Positions 24,416 to 33,567 of a stretch of 38,693 nt of DNA are shown piece by piece (position 1 is the first letter of the stretch; each line of letters starts with the position of its first letter). The position numbers and the translations under genes are program-made. This DNA comes from DASCNA01 sp036011305. GTDB lineage: Bacteria; Verrucomicrobiota; Lentisphaeria; Victivallales; GWF2-38-69. The notes under the pieces were generated by a model. That model was given only the letters and a program-made list of their open reading frames with translations, had not been told where the DNA came from and did not search any database. The stretch spans positions 1 through 38,693 of the forward strand of contig DASCNA010000011.1 in NCBI GenBank assembly GCA_036011305.1, given 5' to 3'.

Positions 24416-25138
24416 TTAGGGTTGCTGACGTGTAGGGGCAATTACTATTTCACGGATACAAACATTTTGCGGTTGTTCATATGCAAACAGAACTGTGTTA
24501 GCAACATCTATAGATTTTAATGCTCCTCCTATTTCATCTTTCCAGACATCATATCCATCTTTTATCTCATCAGAAGTTGTATGACTTAACAGTTCAGTTT
24601 CAACAGGCCCAGGAGCAATAGTAATTACTCTTACATTATCATCAGCTACTTCTTCACGGACATTTTCACTGATTGCATGTACAGCAAACTTAGTACCGCA
24701 ATACGCTGCATGATTAGGGAATGTTTTTCTGCCAGCGATTGAGCTAATATTAATTACAGTTCCTGAATGTTTTTCTTTCATGGAAGAGAGAACAGTCTGC
24801 ATTCCATTCATTAAACCAAGAACATTTACGTTTAGCATATTGGTCCATTCTTTTGGATCTTGAATGTCTAATGCACCTAAAAGCATTACTCCTGCATTAT
24901 TTATCATACAGTCAACAGGTCCATATGCTATAACAGCTTCTTCTACTGCTGAACAGAATGATTTGTAATCGGTAACATCAACTTTTCTGCACATCGTATT
25001 TGGTAAATTCATTTCTTCAAGTTTTTCAATTCTTCTAGCCAACAATAACAGAGAATGACCTTTTTTACTGAATTCTCTTGCTATTGATTCACCTATTCCT
25101 GAACTTGCACCTGTAACAACAACTAATGGTTTATTCAT
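24416..25138 (-). CDS. Short-chain dehydrogenase/reductase (YdfG-like)
   Basis: A 240-residue classical SDR. The cofactor motif TGASSGIG is at 9-16, with ARR after the second strand suggesting NADP. NNAG is at 80-83, the catalytic Ser is S133 in ISSIAG, and Y146 and K150 are in YCGTK. PGPVETEL follows. It oxidises or reduces a small hydroxy compound; serine, 3-hydroxy acids or sugars are possible, and the substrate is not readable. AAGGAA precedes the ATG. It is divergent from a LysR regulator 133 bases away, the usual regulator-target layout. Confidence 0.9.
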   Translation of the reverse strand: MNKPLVVVTGASSGIGESIAREFSKKGHSLLLLARRIEKLEEMNLPNTMCRKVDVTDYKSFCSAVEEAVIAYGPVDCMINNAGVMLLGALDIQDPKEWTNMLNVNVLGLMNGMQTVLSSMKEKHSGTVINISSIAGRKTFPNHAAYCGTKFAVHAISENVREEVADDNVRVITIAPGPVETELLSHTTSDEIKDGYDVWKDEIGGALKSIDVANTVLFAYEQPQNVCIREIVIAPTRQQP

Positions 25139-25197
25139 TTTTTAATTCCTTGTATTTCTAAGTTAATAATTATGTTAATTTCTTGAAAAGAACCATA

Positions 25198-25212
25198 CAA
25201 TAGACCATATTG
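25198..25212. promoter_or_regulatory. Candidate LysR operator
   Basis: CAATA-GACCA-TATTG is a 5-base dyad with a 5-base centre in the gap between the divergent SDR and LysR genes, 60 bases before both starts. LysR proteins bind such interrupted dyads and often control the divergent gene together with their own. The T-N11-A form is approximate, so this is only a candidate. Confidence 0.35.
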
Positions 25213-25271
25213 ACATAGTTGTAAAATATTATTATTTGATAGATATGATAACTAAAAACTATGGATAAACT

Positions 25272-26096
25272 ATGAATACAACACAGTTAAAATATTTCAT
25301 TGCCGTTTATGATGAAAAAAATATTACTGCGGCAGCAAAACGATGCTTTATTTCCCAACCATCAATATCAAATGCTATAAAAGATCTGGAAGATGAGCTG
25401 GAAACACCTCTTTTCATCAGACATAAAAAAGGAGTGGATATAACTGAAGAAGCACATTATCTATATCCTTTGGCTTTAAGAATATGCAATGATATAACTA
25501 AACTACCTGAACTTTTTCAAAAAAGAAAAAAACTTATACCTATAACATTATCAATTTTTCCTAACCTCAGTCCATCTCATTTGACCACTTTTCTGCAGGA
25601 TATTAAAACAGTCAATGAAAATTTAAAACTTACTCTTGTATCAGAAAACACACTTGCAGATGGAAAAATAACCCTAGATGTTTTCAAAAAAGAAGATGAA
25701 ATATTTATACCACTCTGGGAAGAAGATTATCAGCTTTGTTCTAATAAGTCTCATCCTTTGGTAAACGCCAAAGAAGTTACTCCAAAAAATCTTCATAACT
25801 TTGACTTTATTGAGTGCTCATGTTGTGAAGCTCACCAACAAACAATCGGATTACTTGCCTGTGATGGATTTAACTTAAATGTTATGTCAACTACTGAAGA
25901 TAAAAGCCAGGTAGCATATCTTATTAAAGCAGGATATGGCATTTCTTTTTTACCCGAAGGTATTTTAGAGTCAAACCCGGATCTTGTCACAATCCCTTTC
26001 AAAGGCCCCAGAATGTTCAGAAGAATTGGATTATGTTATCCGGCAAATAAAACATTGACACCGGCATTAGTTAAAATACTTAAAATTTTATATTAA
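25272..26096 (+). CDS. LysR-family transcriptional regulator
   Basis: A 274-residue DNA-binding protein. The winged HTH is at 1-60: MNTTQLKYFIAVYDEKNITA, then SQPSISNAIKDLEDELETPLFIRH. A linker helix and a periplasmic-binding-like effector domain follow from about 85. It is slightly shorter than the usual 295-305. It lies divergently next to the SDR gene and most likely controls it in response to a small molecule. The ATG has no strong ribosome site; the first Met is fixed by the family alignment of the HTH. Confidence 0.92.
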   Translation: MNTTQLKYFIAVYDEKNITAAAKRCFISQPSISNAIKDLEDELETPLFIRHKKGVDITEEAHYLYPLALRICNDITKLPELFQKRKKLIPITLSIFPNLSPSHLTTFLQDIKTVNENLKLTLVSENTLADGKITLDVFKKEDEIFIPLWEEDYQLCSNKSHPLVNAKEVTPKNLHNFDFIECSCCEAHQQTIGLLACDGFNLNVMSTTEDKSQVAYLIKAGYGISFLPEGILESNPDLVTIPFKGPRMFRRIGLCYPANKTLTPALVKILKILY

Positions 26097-26146
26097 TGGA
26101 AAAAATAATTTTTAAAAGTATTTTTAAATGATATTCTATAAATAAT

Positions 26147-26166
26147 GGATTCATGGGTATGAATCC
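26147..26166 (+). other. Small hairpin upstream of the sulfotransferase gene
   Basis: GGATTCA (26147-26153) pairs with TGAATCC (26160-26166) around TGGGTA. It lies 57 bases before the sulfotransferase ATG and 50 bases after the LysR stop. The downstream CTCC is not a T tract, so it is unlikely to be a terminator. Confidence 0.35.
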
Positions 26167-26223
26167 CTCCACGTTGTGTGTTTAACCTGAAAAATGGATC
26201 AATAATTACTAAGTTCAAATAAA

Positions 26224-27129
26224 ATGATTTCATCTGCAAAATTACATAGAGCATCAACAATAGCTGAATTATTTAAATGTCATATGAACTTTATTTCAGC
26301 AGAAAGCATGAAAAATGCATTATCATTTACTCCAAAAAAAGGTGACATATTCATATCTCCATATCCTAAGTGCGGAACAACCTGGATTCAGCAGATAATA
26401 CATGGACTTAGAACTGGCGGTTCTATGGAATTCAATGAAATAAATGAAGTCATACCATGGCTTGAAGTAAGCCATGACATTGGAATAGACCTTCATCATC
26501 ACAACCCTCCCCTTCCCAGGGTTTTTAAAAGCCACTTAGCCTGGGAAAATATCCCGAAAGGAAATTGCAAATATATTTGTCTTACAAGAAATCCCAAGGA
26601 TGTTCTTGTCTCTTTTTATAAATTTATAGAAGGCTGGTGGTTTGAACCAGGTGTAATCTCTATTGAACTTTTTGCAAAAGCTTTTTTTATAAATGGAAGA
26701 GAAAATTACTGGAATCATCTGGCTTCATGGTGGCCGCACCGTAATAATCCTAACGTATTAATGTTTAGCTATGAAGAACTCAAAGAAAAACTTCCAGAAT
26801 ATATACATCTTATTGCAGACTTTACAGGGTGTAAACTTGATCTGAATTTATTTGATAAAGTTTTGAAACAATCCTCTATACAATTCATGCATAAACATAA
26901 ATCTAAATTTGATGAACATTTAACTCGAAATGCACGGGATAAAGCCATGGGACTTCCAAATGGTGGCAAATCTATGAAAATTAGAAACGGTAATATTGGC
27001 GATTATAAAACGGAACTTCCTAAAACTGTTCAATTTGAATTGGACAATATATGGCATGAACAAATTGAATCGAAATTTAATTTGAAATCATATGAAGCAC
27101 TTATTAAAGAATTAAAAAAATTTGATTAA
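26224..27129 (+). CDS. PAPS-dependent sulfotransferase
   Basis: A 301-residue soluble enzyme of the sulfotransferase superfamily. The 5'-phosphosulfate loop is YPKCGTTW (47-54) with K49. The probable catalytic base is H104 in VFKSHLAWENI. The 3'-phosphate site is R122 and S130 in LTRNPKDVLVSFY, and a late RNGNIGDYK matches the RKGxxGDWK PAPS motif. It transfers sulfate from PAPS to a hydroxyl or amine; the substrate is unknown. This cytosolic type is common in animals and patchy in bacteria. It has no strong ribosome site. Its stop is 13 bases before the GTG of a GNAT gene, so the two may be coupled. Confidence 0.92.
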   Translation: MISSAKLHRASTIAELFKCHMNFISAESMKNALSFTPKKGDIFISPYPKCGTTWIQQIIHGLRTGGSMEFNEINEVIPWLEVSHDIGIDLHHHNPPLPRVFKSHLAWENIPKGNCKYICLTRNPKDVLVSFYKFIEGWWFEPGVISIELFAKAFFINGRENYWNHLASWWPHRNNPNVLMFSYEELKEKLPEYIHLIADFTGCKLDLNLFDKVLKQSSIQFMHKHKSKFDEHLTRNARDKAMGLPNGGKSMKIRNGNIGDYKTELPKTVQFELDNIWHEQIESKFNLKSYEALIKELKKFD

Positions 27130-27142
27130 GGTTTATACGTAA

Positions 27143-27631
27143 GTGATTAAAATAGTTAAAAAGAATAACGAAATAAAAAAATTAGTTGATTTAGCAAAAG
27201 AAATCTGGGAAGAACATTATACTAAAATTATCGGTACTGAACAGGTCAATTATATGCTGGATAAATTCCAATCTACTGAAGCTGTCATTAAGCAAATAAA
27301 TGAAGAAGGATATCTTTATTATTTAATTACTAAAAACAGTGAAAGTGTTGGTTATATAGGAGTTATACCCAAAAGAGATGAACTTTATTTAAGTAAATGT
27401 TATATTAAATCTACTGAAAGAAGGAAAAGTTTTGGAAGAATAGCAATGGATTATATTGTGGATCTTTGTAAAGAAAAAAAACTTAAGCGAATAACTCTGA
27501 ATGTTAACAAAAACAATTCTAAATCTATAGCTGCGTATAAAAAACTAAATTTTAAAATTATTGACTCTGTAATAAATGACATAGGAAACAGTTTTGTAAT
27601 GGATGATTATATTATGGAGAAAAAAATATGA
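27143..27631 (+). CDS. GNAT-family N-acetyltransferase
   Basis: A 162-residue GNAT protein starting at a GTG. Strand 4 and motif A are YLSKCYIKSTERRKSFGRIAMDYI (acetyl-CoA binding via the RRKSFGRIA loop), and motif B is SIAAYKKLNFKI. The N-terminal KKLVDLAKEIWEEHYTKIIG is a family-like opening. It sits between the sulfotransferase and a broken isochorismatase-like gene whose ATG overlaps its TGA as ATGA, so the three probably once formed one operon. Confidence 0.85.
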   Translation: MIKIVKKNNEIKKLVDLAKEIWEEHYTKIIGTEQVNYMLDKFQSTEAVIKQINEEGYLYYLITKNSESVGYIGVIPKRDELYLSKCYIKSTERRKSFGRIAMDYIVDLCKEKKLKRITLNVNKNNSKSIAAYKKLNFKIIDSVINDIGNSFVMDDYIMEKKI

Positions 27632-27902
27632 TTACAGAAAATATTGCTTTACTAATAATAGATATGCAGAACCTGTTCCAAGAATCTACTTTTAATGGTA
27701 AAGTTAAAAAAAACTGTAGCAAACTAATAACTACATTTCATAGTGAAAATCTGCATTTTGCCGTAATTTCAACGTCTACTTTCCAGAAGACGCTAATGGC
27801 ACATTAACTAAAGAAATGCATATACGTTCAATAGAAAACCTGAGATATGGTTTTGCTAAAATATTTAAAACAGACCAACTTATAAATATAACTGAAAACT
27901 AA
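27628..27902 (+). pseudogene. Frameshifted isochorismatase-like cysteine hydrolase remnant
   Basis: The ATG overlaps the preceding TGA. Frame 1 encodes NIALLIIDMQNLFQESTFNG, the start of an isochorismatase/nicotinamidase hydrolase with the catalytic Asp in IDMQN, then runs to TAA at 27805-27807. A shifted frame then reads YFPEDANGTLTKEMHIRS, then LRYGFAKIF, to TAA at 27900-27902. The frames join near 27770-27780. Intact relatives are about 180 residues with a catalytic Cys; here barely 90 codons remain and no such Cys is seen, so internal deletion as well as frameshift is likely. This fills most of the 352-base gap before the next gene. Confidence 0.8.
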
Positions 27903-27983
27903 ATTTAATTTGAAATATTTTATATTCGGTGTTTTTTATAGTTTAACATAAGAGTTATTCATACATTTAATAGGGAGATTATC

Positions 27984-28985
27984 ATGAATAGTTATGAACG
28001 TTATATAAATGTACTTCAAAATAAACCTGTCGACTTTATTCCAAGAGTGCCTATTTTGATGCTTTTTGCTGCAGAATATATCAACTCTGATTATGAATTT
28101 CTTTCTAAAGATTTCAATGTTCTTGTAGAAGCAAACAGAAAATGTGCTGAAGACTTTGGATTTGAACAGTTAAGTTGTATTTGCGACTCTGCGAGAGAAA
28201 TGCACGGTTTAGGCGCAGAAGTAACATATCATAAAAATCTACCTCCTACTGCATATCGCATATTAGAAGAAAGCAGAGATATTTCACAATTACAGAAAGC
28301 TGATCCTTATAAGTCAGAAAGAATGCTGGATATAGTTAATGCATGTGATTTATACAGCAGAAAATTCAAAAAACAATACTCTATTTTAGGGTGGGTTGAA
28401 GGACCAGCCTGTCTTGCAGCAGAACTTAGAGGTATGTGTAATTATATGATGGATACTTTTGATGATGAATCATATGTATGCGACTTAATGGATATATGTC
28501 TGAATACTGCAATAGATTTCGCCAAAGCACAGTGCAAAGCAGGATGCGATACCATCGGTGTTGGTGACGCTGTGGTAAGTCAATTATCACCAGATTTATA
28601 TGAACGTATTATCTTACCGAGAGAAAAAATTCTCATCGATGAAATACACGATGCCGGTGCTTATGTTAAACTTCATATCTGCGGGAATATCACAAATCAT
28701 CTTGATGCCATTTCTGATCTTGATATAGATATAATTGATATAGATCATATGGTGAATATTAAAAATGTGAGAGATAAACTGAAAAACAAAGTTGCTATCA
28801 CTGGAAATCTTGACCCTGTTGCTGATATAATGAACGGTACGCCGGATAAGATAAGAGATTCATTTAAACGTATATATGATTTGGTTGGAAATCCTTATAT
28901 GGTTAATGCTGGATGTGAAATACCGTCAGGTACTCCTATTGAAAATTTAAAAGCTCTATGCAGTCCCATAACATATCAAAAATAA
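27984..28985 (+). CDS. URO-D-fold corrinoid methyltransferase (MtaA/MtbA/MtgA-like)
   Basis: A 333-residue TIM-barrel protein of the uroporphyrinogen-decarboxylase superfamily. The zinc triad typical of the methylcobamide methyltransferases is visible: H231-x-C233 in KLHICGN and C311 in NAGCEIPSGTP. In this group a zinc-bound thiol or cofactor takes a methyl group from a corrinoid protein. True heme-pathway HemE lacks this triad. An MttB-family protein, its usual partner type, is at the right edge of the window 9 kb away; no corrinoid-binding protein is seen. A good ribosome site, TAGGGAG, precedes the ATG. Substrate not readable. Confidence 0.88.
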   Translation: MNSYERYINVLQNKPVDFIPRVPILMLFAAEYINSDYEFLSKDFNVLVEANRKCAEDFGFEQLSCICDSAREMHGLGAEVTYHKNLPPTAYRILEESRDISQLQKADPYKSERMLDIVNACDLYSRKFKKQYSILGWVEGPACLAAELRGMCNYMMDTFDDESYVCDLMDICLNTAIDFAKAQCKAGCDTIGVGDAVVSQLSPDLYERIILPREKILIDEIHDAGAYVKLHICGNITNHLDAISDLDIDIIDIDHMVNIKNVRDKLKNKVAITGNLDPVADIMNGTPDKIRDSFKRIYDLVGNPYMVNAGCEIPSGTPIENLKALCSPITYQK

Positions 28986-29045
28986 AATACAGTGCATTAA
29001 TAATAATCTTCATATATGCAGTAAAATAATTAAAGGGAGAAAAGC

Positions 29046-30005
29046 ATGAAAAAAACAGGCATAACATTTTTGGTTTCTGTTATGACACTATTGTTGGCTT
29101 ACAGTACATTCGCAGCTGACACCACAACTAAAACCTACACTCAGCAGGCACCGCCATACATTGCCTATTGGTTAGGCTATCCAGATGATATTACAGGCTA
29201 TCAAGATATTGGTGACATTCCTTCATATGTCAATGTTGTCCCTCTTGCTTTCGCACTTGTCAGAGAAAACGGAAAAATAGATATGACTTTTCTAGAAAAA
29301 AATCTGATTAAAAACGGAAAAACTCAGGCTGAGGCAAAAGCTGAAATAATGGCTGAGATGAAAAAACTTAGGAACAAAAACCCTAAAGTTAAAATTTTAA
29401 TTTCTGTAGGCGGCTGGGCTGGCAACTGCTGGCAGTTAATAAAAAACAAGAAAGATTCTGCTGCATTGGCAAAGAACATATCTAAAATTGTTGATGACTG
29501 GGGATTCGATGGAGTAGATCTAGATTTTGAAGGTGATAGAAAACTGTGTACACAATGGCCTCTATGTAAAGGATGTAAACCTGGAAAAGATACTACAAAT
29601 ACAGTTAAAGGATATATAATCCAGGATCTGCGCAAGGATTTGGGAGATAAACTAATAACAGTTGTTACTACTGAAGATTCATCATACATCAAAGATAACT
29701 TTAAATTAATAAACTGGGTCACAACCATGGATTACGATTCAGGTATTAAAACTTTTAATAAATTATGCAAAACTTTTGAAAAAATTGATCCTCAGGCAGA
29801 ATTTTGTCCTGTAGGTTTTGGTGTAGAAAACAATGCAGGCGGTTACGGTTACAGGTCTGTAAAAGAGATAATAAAATTTATAAATAATAATAATATACCA
29901 ACTAAAGGCTCTCTTAGTATAATGCTCTGGAATCTTTCACAAGTTCCTCCGGCAAATATTAAGGCAATTTACGATGCAGTAAAAACAAAAACATCCACGC
30001 AGTAA
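29046..30005 (+). CDS. Exported GH18-family glycoside hydrolase
   Basis: A 319-residue protein with a signal peptide (1-23/24, LLAYSTFA). The GH18 signature DGVDLDFE (155-162) gives the catalytic Glu E162 and helper D158/D160. The strand-3 motif SVGGW is at 120-124, and MDYDSG and MLWNLSQVP are late barrel motifs. It would cleave chitin or other N-acetylglucosamine-containing glycans, peptidoglycan-like ones included. There is no separate binding domain. Ribosome site AAAGGGAG. It follows the URO-D gene by 60 bases, probably with its own promoter. Confidence 0.9.
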   Translation: MKKTGITFLVSVMTLLLAYSTFAADTTTKTYTQQAPPYIAYWLGYPDDITGYQDIGDIPSYVNVVPLAFALVRENGKIDMTFLEKNLIKNGKTQAEAKAEIMAEMKKLRNKNPKVKILISVGGWAGNCWQLIKNKKDSAALAKNISKIVDDWGFDGVDLDFEGDRKLCTQWPLCKGCKPGKDTTNTVKGYIIQDLRKDLGDKLITVVTTEDSSYIKDNFKLINWVTTMDYDSGIKTFNKLCKTFEKIDPQAEFCPVGFGVENNAGGYGYRSVKEIIKFINNNNIPTKGSLSIMLWNLSQVPPANIKAIYDAVKTKTSTQ

Positions 30006-30012
30006 TATTTAC

Positions 30013-30054
30013 TTAAATTGTTGCAGTAAAAATTACTTAACTGCAGCAATTTAA
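30013..30054 (+). terminator. Terminator-like hairpin after the GH18 gene
   Basis: TTAAATTGTTGCAGT (30013-30027) pairs over 15 positions with ACTGCAGCAATTTAA (30040-30054), with one G-U, around a 12-base loop. It begins 8 bases after the GH18 stop. The following stretch is only moderately T-rich. Confidence 0.7.
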
Positions 30055-30187
30055 ATTATTCATTATTTATCCATTAATTTGAAGTGACTTATCTCTGTTG
30101 TCAATCTCTTTCCCGTATATTATACTTTTGAATATTATATACATCGTTTTATGTTGCCTTAATAAAAAAATAATTCAACTAAAGACA

Positions 30188-30193
30188 TATACT
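30188..30193 (+). promoter_or_regulatory. Candidate -10 element giving a near-leaderless transcript
   Basis: TATACT ends seven bases before the ATG at 30200 of the SpoIIE-phosphatase gene, and no Shine-Dalgarno sequence is present. If used, the message would start about at the AUG. No good -35 is visible at 17 bases, so this is tentative. Confidence 0.25.
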
Positions 30194-30199
30194 GTTTAA

Positions 30200-32362
30200 A
30201 TGATAAAACGCATTAAATTAAATACACTGTTTTTTATTTGCCTGCTGATAATAATGTGCATTACTTTTATTCTTTTGTTTTTTAATTCACTTGCCGAATT
30301 CACTAAGCTAAAACATATAGCTGTAGAAAAAACAACACAAAATACTAAGTATCTTGCCAATAAAATCTTCACTGATGCTCTCAAACACCAGACTGATATC
30401 TTGAACAATGATTTTAAATTTATTATAGATTCCATGAAGCTAATTGATTTAGAAATAAAAGAATTTGCAAGCATTAAATCTCTAGCTCCTCCTATATTAA
30501 AATTTCAATATAACAGTAATAAAAATAGCTTTGAGTATTTTGATAAGAAATCAATAAGAAAGGTAGGGAACAAAGAGTTTGAATTAGCAGCAATATATAA
30601 AAGTCCTTCCGGTAAAAGAATACCTGACTATGAAAAAATACTCAGCAAATTAGTGATTATTGAACCACTTTTAATTACCGTTTCTAAAAAATTTGCTGAA
30701 GCTTTTACTGGTATAATGATAACTGATAAAACAAGTAATTATGCAATTGCTTATACCAGTGACCCTAAAAACTTTTCTCCATCATTTAATTATCTACTAA
30801 CTACACTAGCCAGTTCTAAAATATTGACTAAAACAGAACCTATTTTTTCATTCAAATGCATTTATTCTGGCAAAAATGACAGCGACTCACATATCCTTAT
30901 ATCTATGCCAATAGACTGTAAAGACGGCACAAAATTAAGAATGTTTTTTTCCATTAATTATAATAAAATCATGTCAAGAATTTATAATATATTTGAAGGT
31001 AAATCTTATAAACAGTTCAATGATATTAGATTTGTCATAAATGAAACTGGAGAAATAATTTATCTTCCTAAAGAGTATTATAAACTTTTCTCCATTCCTC
31101 CAGATACAACTGATGATATACCAGGTAAACCTGAATTTGCAAATACAGCTCTTAACTCATCAAGCAATCCCGAACTAAAACATCTTGCAGAGAAGCTAAA
31201 CAGCAATCAATCAGGCAGACAGAATATAAATCTGAATGGAAAAGAATATTTTTTGACATTTGATAAAATGCCGATTAATAATTGGACTGTAGCATTGCTT
31301 GTAAGCAAAAAAGATCTGTATGAACTGGTACTAAATACAGAGAAAACAATAAATGATATTTATACTGATATTTATACAAAATATATTAAAAACTTTCTAA
31401 TTATTTTTATTGTAGGTGTAGTAATATCGCTTTTAATATTTAACAAAATTATAATTAAACCTATCGAGGTTTTAAGAAGAAGTGTAAAAAAACTCGGAAG
31501 AGGCAACTTTGATATCAAACTCAAAGAAAAAGGTATCAGAGAAATTTGTGACTTATCCATATCATTCAATAAACTCGGCAGTCAACTCAAAGAATATACA
31601 GAAAACATTGAAAAACAAAAGGCACTGGAAACTGAACTTAAGATAGCGAGTGAACTTCAAAATTCAGTTCTACCAAAGGTAACTGATGAATTTAAAAGAG
31701 AAGAATTTGAGCTGTATACAAAACTTATTCCTGCAACAACAATGTCTGGAGATTTTTATGATTTTTTCTTTGTAAAAAAAAATACACTTGCACTGATACT
31801 TGCTGATGTTTCAGGAAAAGGACTTACAGCAGCATTTTTCATGAGCATGGCTAAAGCTATTATCAAAGAATCATGTCTTACTTCTGAGACACTAGATCCA
31901 GGGAAAATTCTTGGATATGTAAACAATATTTTATGCAAAGATAATGAATCTTCGATGTTTCTAACTATGTATCTTGTTTTTTATGAAATTGATACAGGTA
32001 AAATAACCTATGCCAATGCCGGCCATCATGAGTTTATACTTGTTTGCAGTAGTGATAATGTTTCCAGTATCGGAGTTCAAAATAACCCATCTATTGGTAT
32101 TGCAGAAAATGTTAAATATACAAGTGAAGAACTACAACTGAATCAAGGTAACTCTTTGGCCCTTTATACAGACGGAATAATAGAAGCTCCTGACAAAGAT
32201 AACATTGAATACGGCACTGAAAAATTAATTGATATATTCAAAATCAGACAAAATGAAAAATTATCTAAAATAGGAGATCCTATTATTAAAGATGTCTTAA
32301 AATATCAGAATGGCAATAAATTTGATGATATAACTCTGCTTATACTTAGAAGAGTAAAATAA
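30200..32362 (+). CDS. Membrane sensor phosphatase: extracytoplasmic sensor, HAMP, SpoIIE/PP2C
   Basis: A 720-residue protein. Helix 1 (8-30) and helix 2 (about 395-417) bracket a 360-residue sensor region outside the membrane. A HAMP domain (about 418-470) and a coiled coil (KALETELKIASELQNSVLPK) lead into a PP2C/SpoIIE phosphatase with metal ligands in SGDFYDFF, LADVSGKGL and the final DDITLLIL. RsbU-type enzymes of this design dephosphorylate anti-sigma-factor antagonists, releasing sigma factors or regulating anti-sigma switches. No such partner lies in the window. The sensor is probably dCACHE/PAS-like, but I cannot name its ligand. The ATG has no ribosome site. Confidence 0.9.
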   Translation: MIKRIKLNTLFFICLLIIMCITFILLFFNSLAEFTKLKHIAVEKTTQNTKYLANKIFTDALKHQTDILNNDFKFIIDSMKLIDLEIKEFASIKSLAPPILKFQYNSNKNSFEYFDKKSIRKVGNKEFELAAIYKSPSGKRIPDYEKILSKLVIIEPLLITVSKKFAEAFTGIMITDKTSNYAIAYTSDPKNFSPSFNYLLTTLASSKILTKTEPIFSFKCIYSGKNDSDSHILISMPIDCKDGTKLRMFFSINYNKIMSRIYNIFEGKSYKQFNDIRFVINETGEIIYLPKEYYKLFSIPPDTTDDIPGKPEFANTALNSSSNPELKHLAEKLNSNQSGRQNINLNGKEYFLTFDKMPINNWTVALLVSKKDLYELVLNTEKTINDIYTDIYTKYIKNFLIIFIVGVVISLLIFNKIIIKPIEVLRRSVKKLGRGNFDIKLKEKGIREICDLSISFNKLGSQLKEYTENIEKQKALETELKIASELQNSVLPKVTDEFKREEFELYTKLIPATTMSGDFYDFFFVKKNTLALILADVSGKGLTAAFFMSMAKAIIKESCLTSETLDPGKILGYVNNILCKDNESSMFLTMYLVFYEIDTGKITYANAGHHEFILVCSSDNVSSIGVQNNPSIGIAENVKYTSEELQLNQGNSLALYTDGIIEAPDKDNIEYGTEKLIDIFKIRQNEKLSKIGDPIIKDVLKYQNGNKFDDITLLILRRVK

Positions 32363-32411
32363 AACCCTATTAATAATTAAGTTCCAGATAACTTCTCAAA
32401 TCAAAATATTT

Positions 32412-33494
32412 TCAATTAGGTTTAATTATCACTTTGATTGCATTATCAACTCTGCCAGTATACACTCTCACAGCTTCAGAAAATTGGGATAAAGGATATG
32501 AATGAGTAACCAAAGCCTTCAAATTAACTTTCCTGTTTTTTAATAAAGATACTGCTCTTTTAACATTTGATTTACCGTCTCCTCTAACTGTATAAATAAT
32601 TTTATTATTTAGTGCAAGATTTTCAAAATCAAATTCTATTTTTTTATGTGGAAATCCCAATAATAAAATTTTACCATTTCTTTTTGTAGCATTTACTGCC
32701 AGATCAAGCCCGGATTCAGTTCCGGAAGATTCAATTACTATATCAGCTCCAATACCATTTGTTTCTTTATTTATTACAGATAGAGGATTCTCTTTATGAA
32801 TATTAATAATTCTATCTATTCCCAACCTATTACCCACTTCTAAGCGCTCTTCTCTTGTGCCAACCAGAAATGTTCTATCAGCACATAATGCTTTAGATAC
32901 CTGTGCTGCAATTAACCCCAAAGGACCTGGCCCTATTACAACAACCTTATCTCCTACAAAATATCCTCCAAGAGTGTCAAAACCATATAAACTGCATCCC
33001 AAATTACTAATCAGTGCAGCTTCATCAAATTGTATTGAGTCAGATATTTTATGTACTGTATTTATATGATTAATTACATATTGAGCAAAACATCCATTAG
33101 TGGTAAATCCGTTTGCCCTATGACCTTTCTTTGTATTACCATAATTTAAGCATGACGTATAGTCCCCAATTCTGCAGTTTGCGCAACGCATACATCCCAG
33201 ATGAGCTTCAACAGCTACTCTATCTCCAATGTTAAATTCATCAACATTATCCCCTACCCCAACTACTGTTCCTGCATATTCATGTCCGATAATAAAATTG
33301 CCATACGGTGGCTGACCGGGAAAAGGTTTATCTATCAAACTAATGTCAGAACTACATAAGGCACAAGCTTCAACTTTAATAAGCACATCTTCCGAATCTG
33401 GCATAGGTGTATTTACTTCTTTGATTTTTACATTATTTGCTTCCATTAAAACAGCAGCATTCATATTATCTTTTACACTTGAATCAATATTCAT
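32412..33494 (-). CDS. Zinc-dependent alcohol/polyol dehydrogenase, MDR family
   Basis: A 360-residue medium-chain dehydrogenase. The catalytic zinc site is C47 in CALCSSD and H71-E72 in GHEYAG. The structural zinc is held by C101, C104, C107 and C115 in GCMRCANCRIGDYTSC. The Rossmann motif is GPGPLGLIAAQ (about 189-199). Relatives oxidise sorbitol, threonine, butanediol or other alcohols; the pocket cannot be read. A ribosome site AGGAGA is well placed. It ends TGA. The XRE-PAS gene lies 74 bases upstream on the same strand and could control it. Confidence 0.92.
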   Translation of the reverse strand: MNIDSSVKDNMNAAVLMEANNVKIKEVNTPMPDSEDVLIKVEACALCSSDISLIDKPFPGQPPYGNFIIGHEYAGTVVGVGDNVDEFNIGDRVAVEAHLGCMRCANCRIGDYTSCLNYGNTKKGHRANGFTTNGCFAQYVINHINTVHKISDSIQFDEAALISNLGCSLYGFDTLGGYFVGDKVVVIGPGPLGLIAAQVSKALCADRTFLVGTREERLEVGNRLGIDRIINIHKENPLSVINKETNGIGADIVIESSGTESGLDLAVNATKRNGKILLLGFPHKKIEFDFENLALNNKIIYTVRGDGKSNVKRAVSLLKNRKVNLKALVTHSYPLSQFSEAVRVYTGRVDNAIKVIIKPN

Positions 33495-33567
33495 TTCATT
33501 TTCTCCTGTACTTCTTATGATTATGTAATAATTATATATTTTTAATTTTTGAATACAGTTATCAATT

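Noticed and set aside
29324..29728. 134-residue minus-strand frame
   Set aside because: It is antisense to the catalytic region of the GH18 gene and is explained by that gene's codon pattern.
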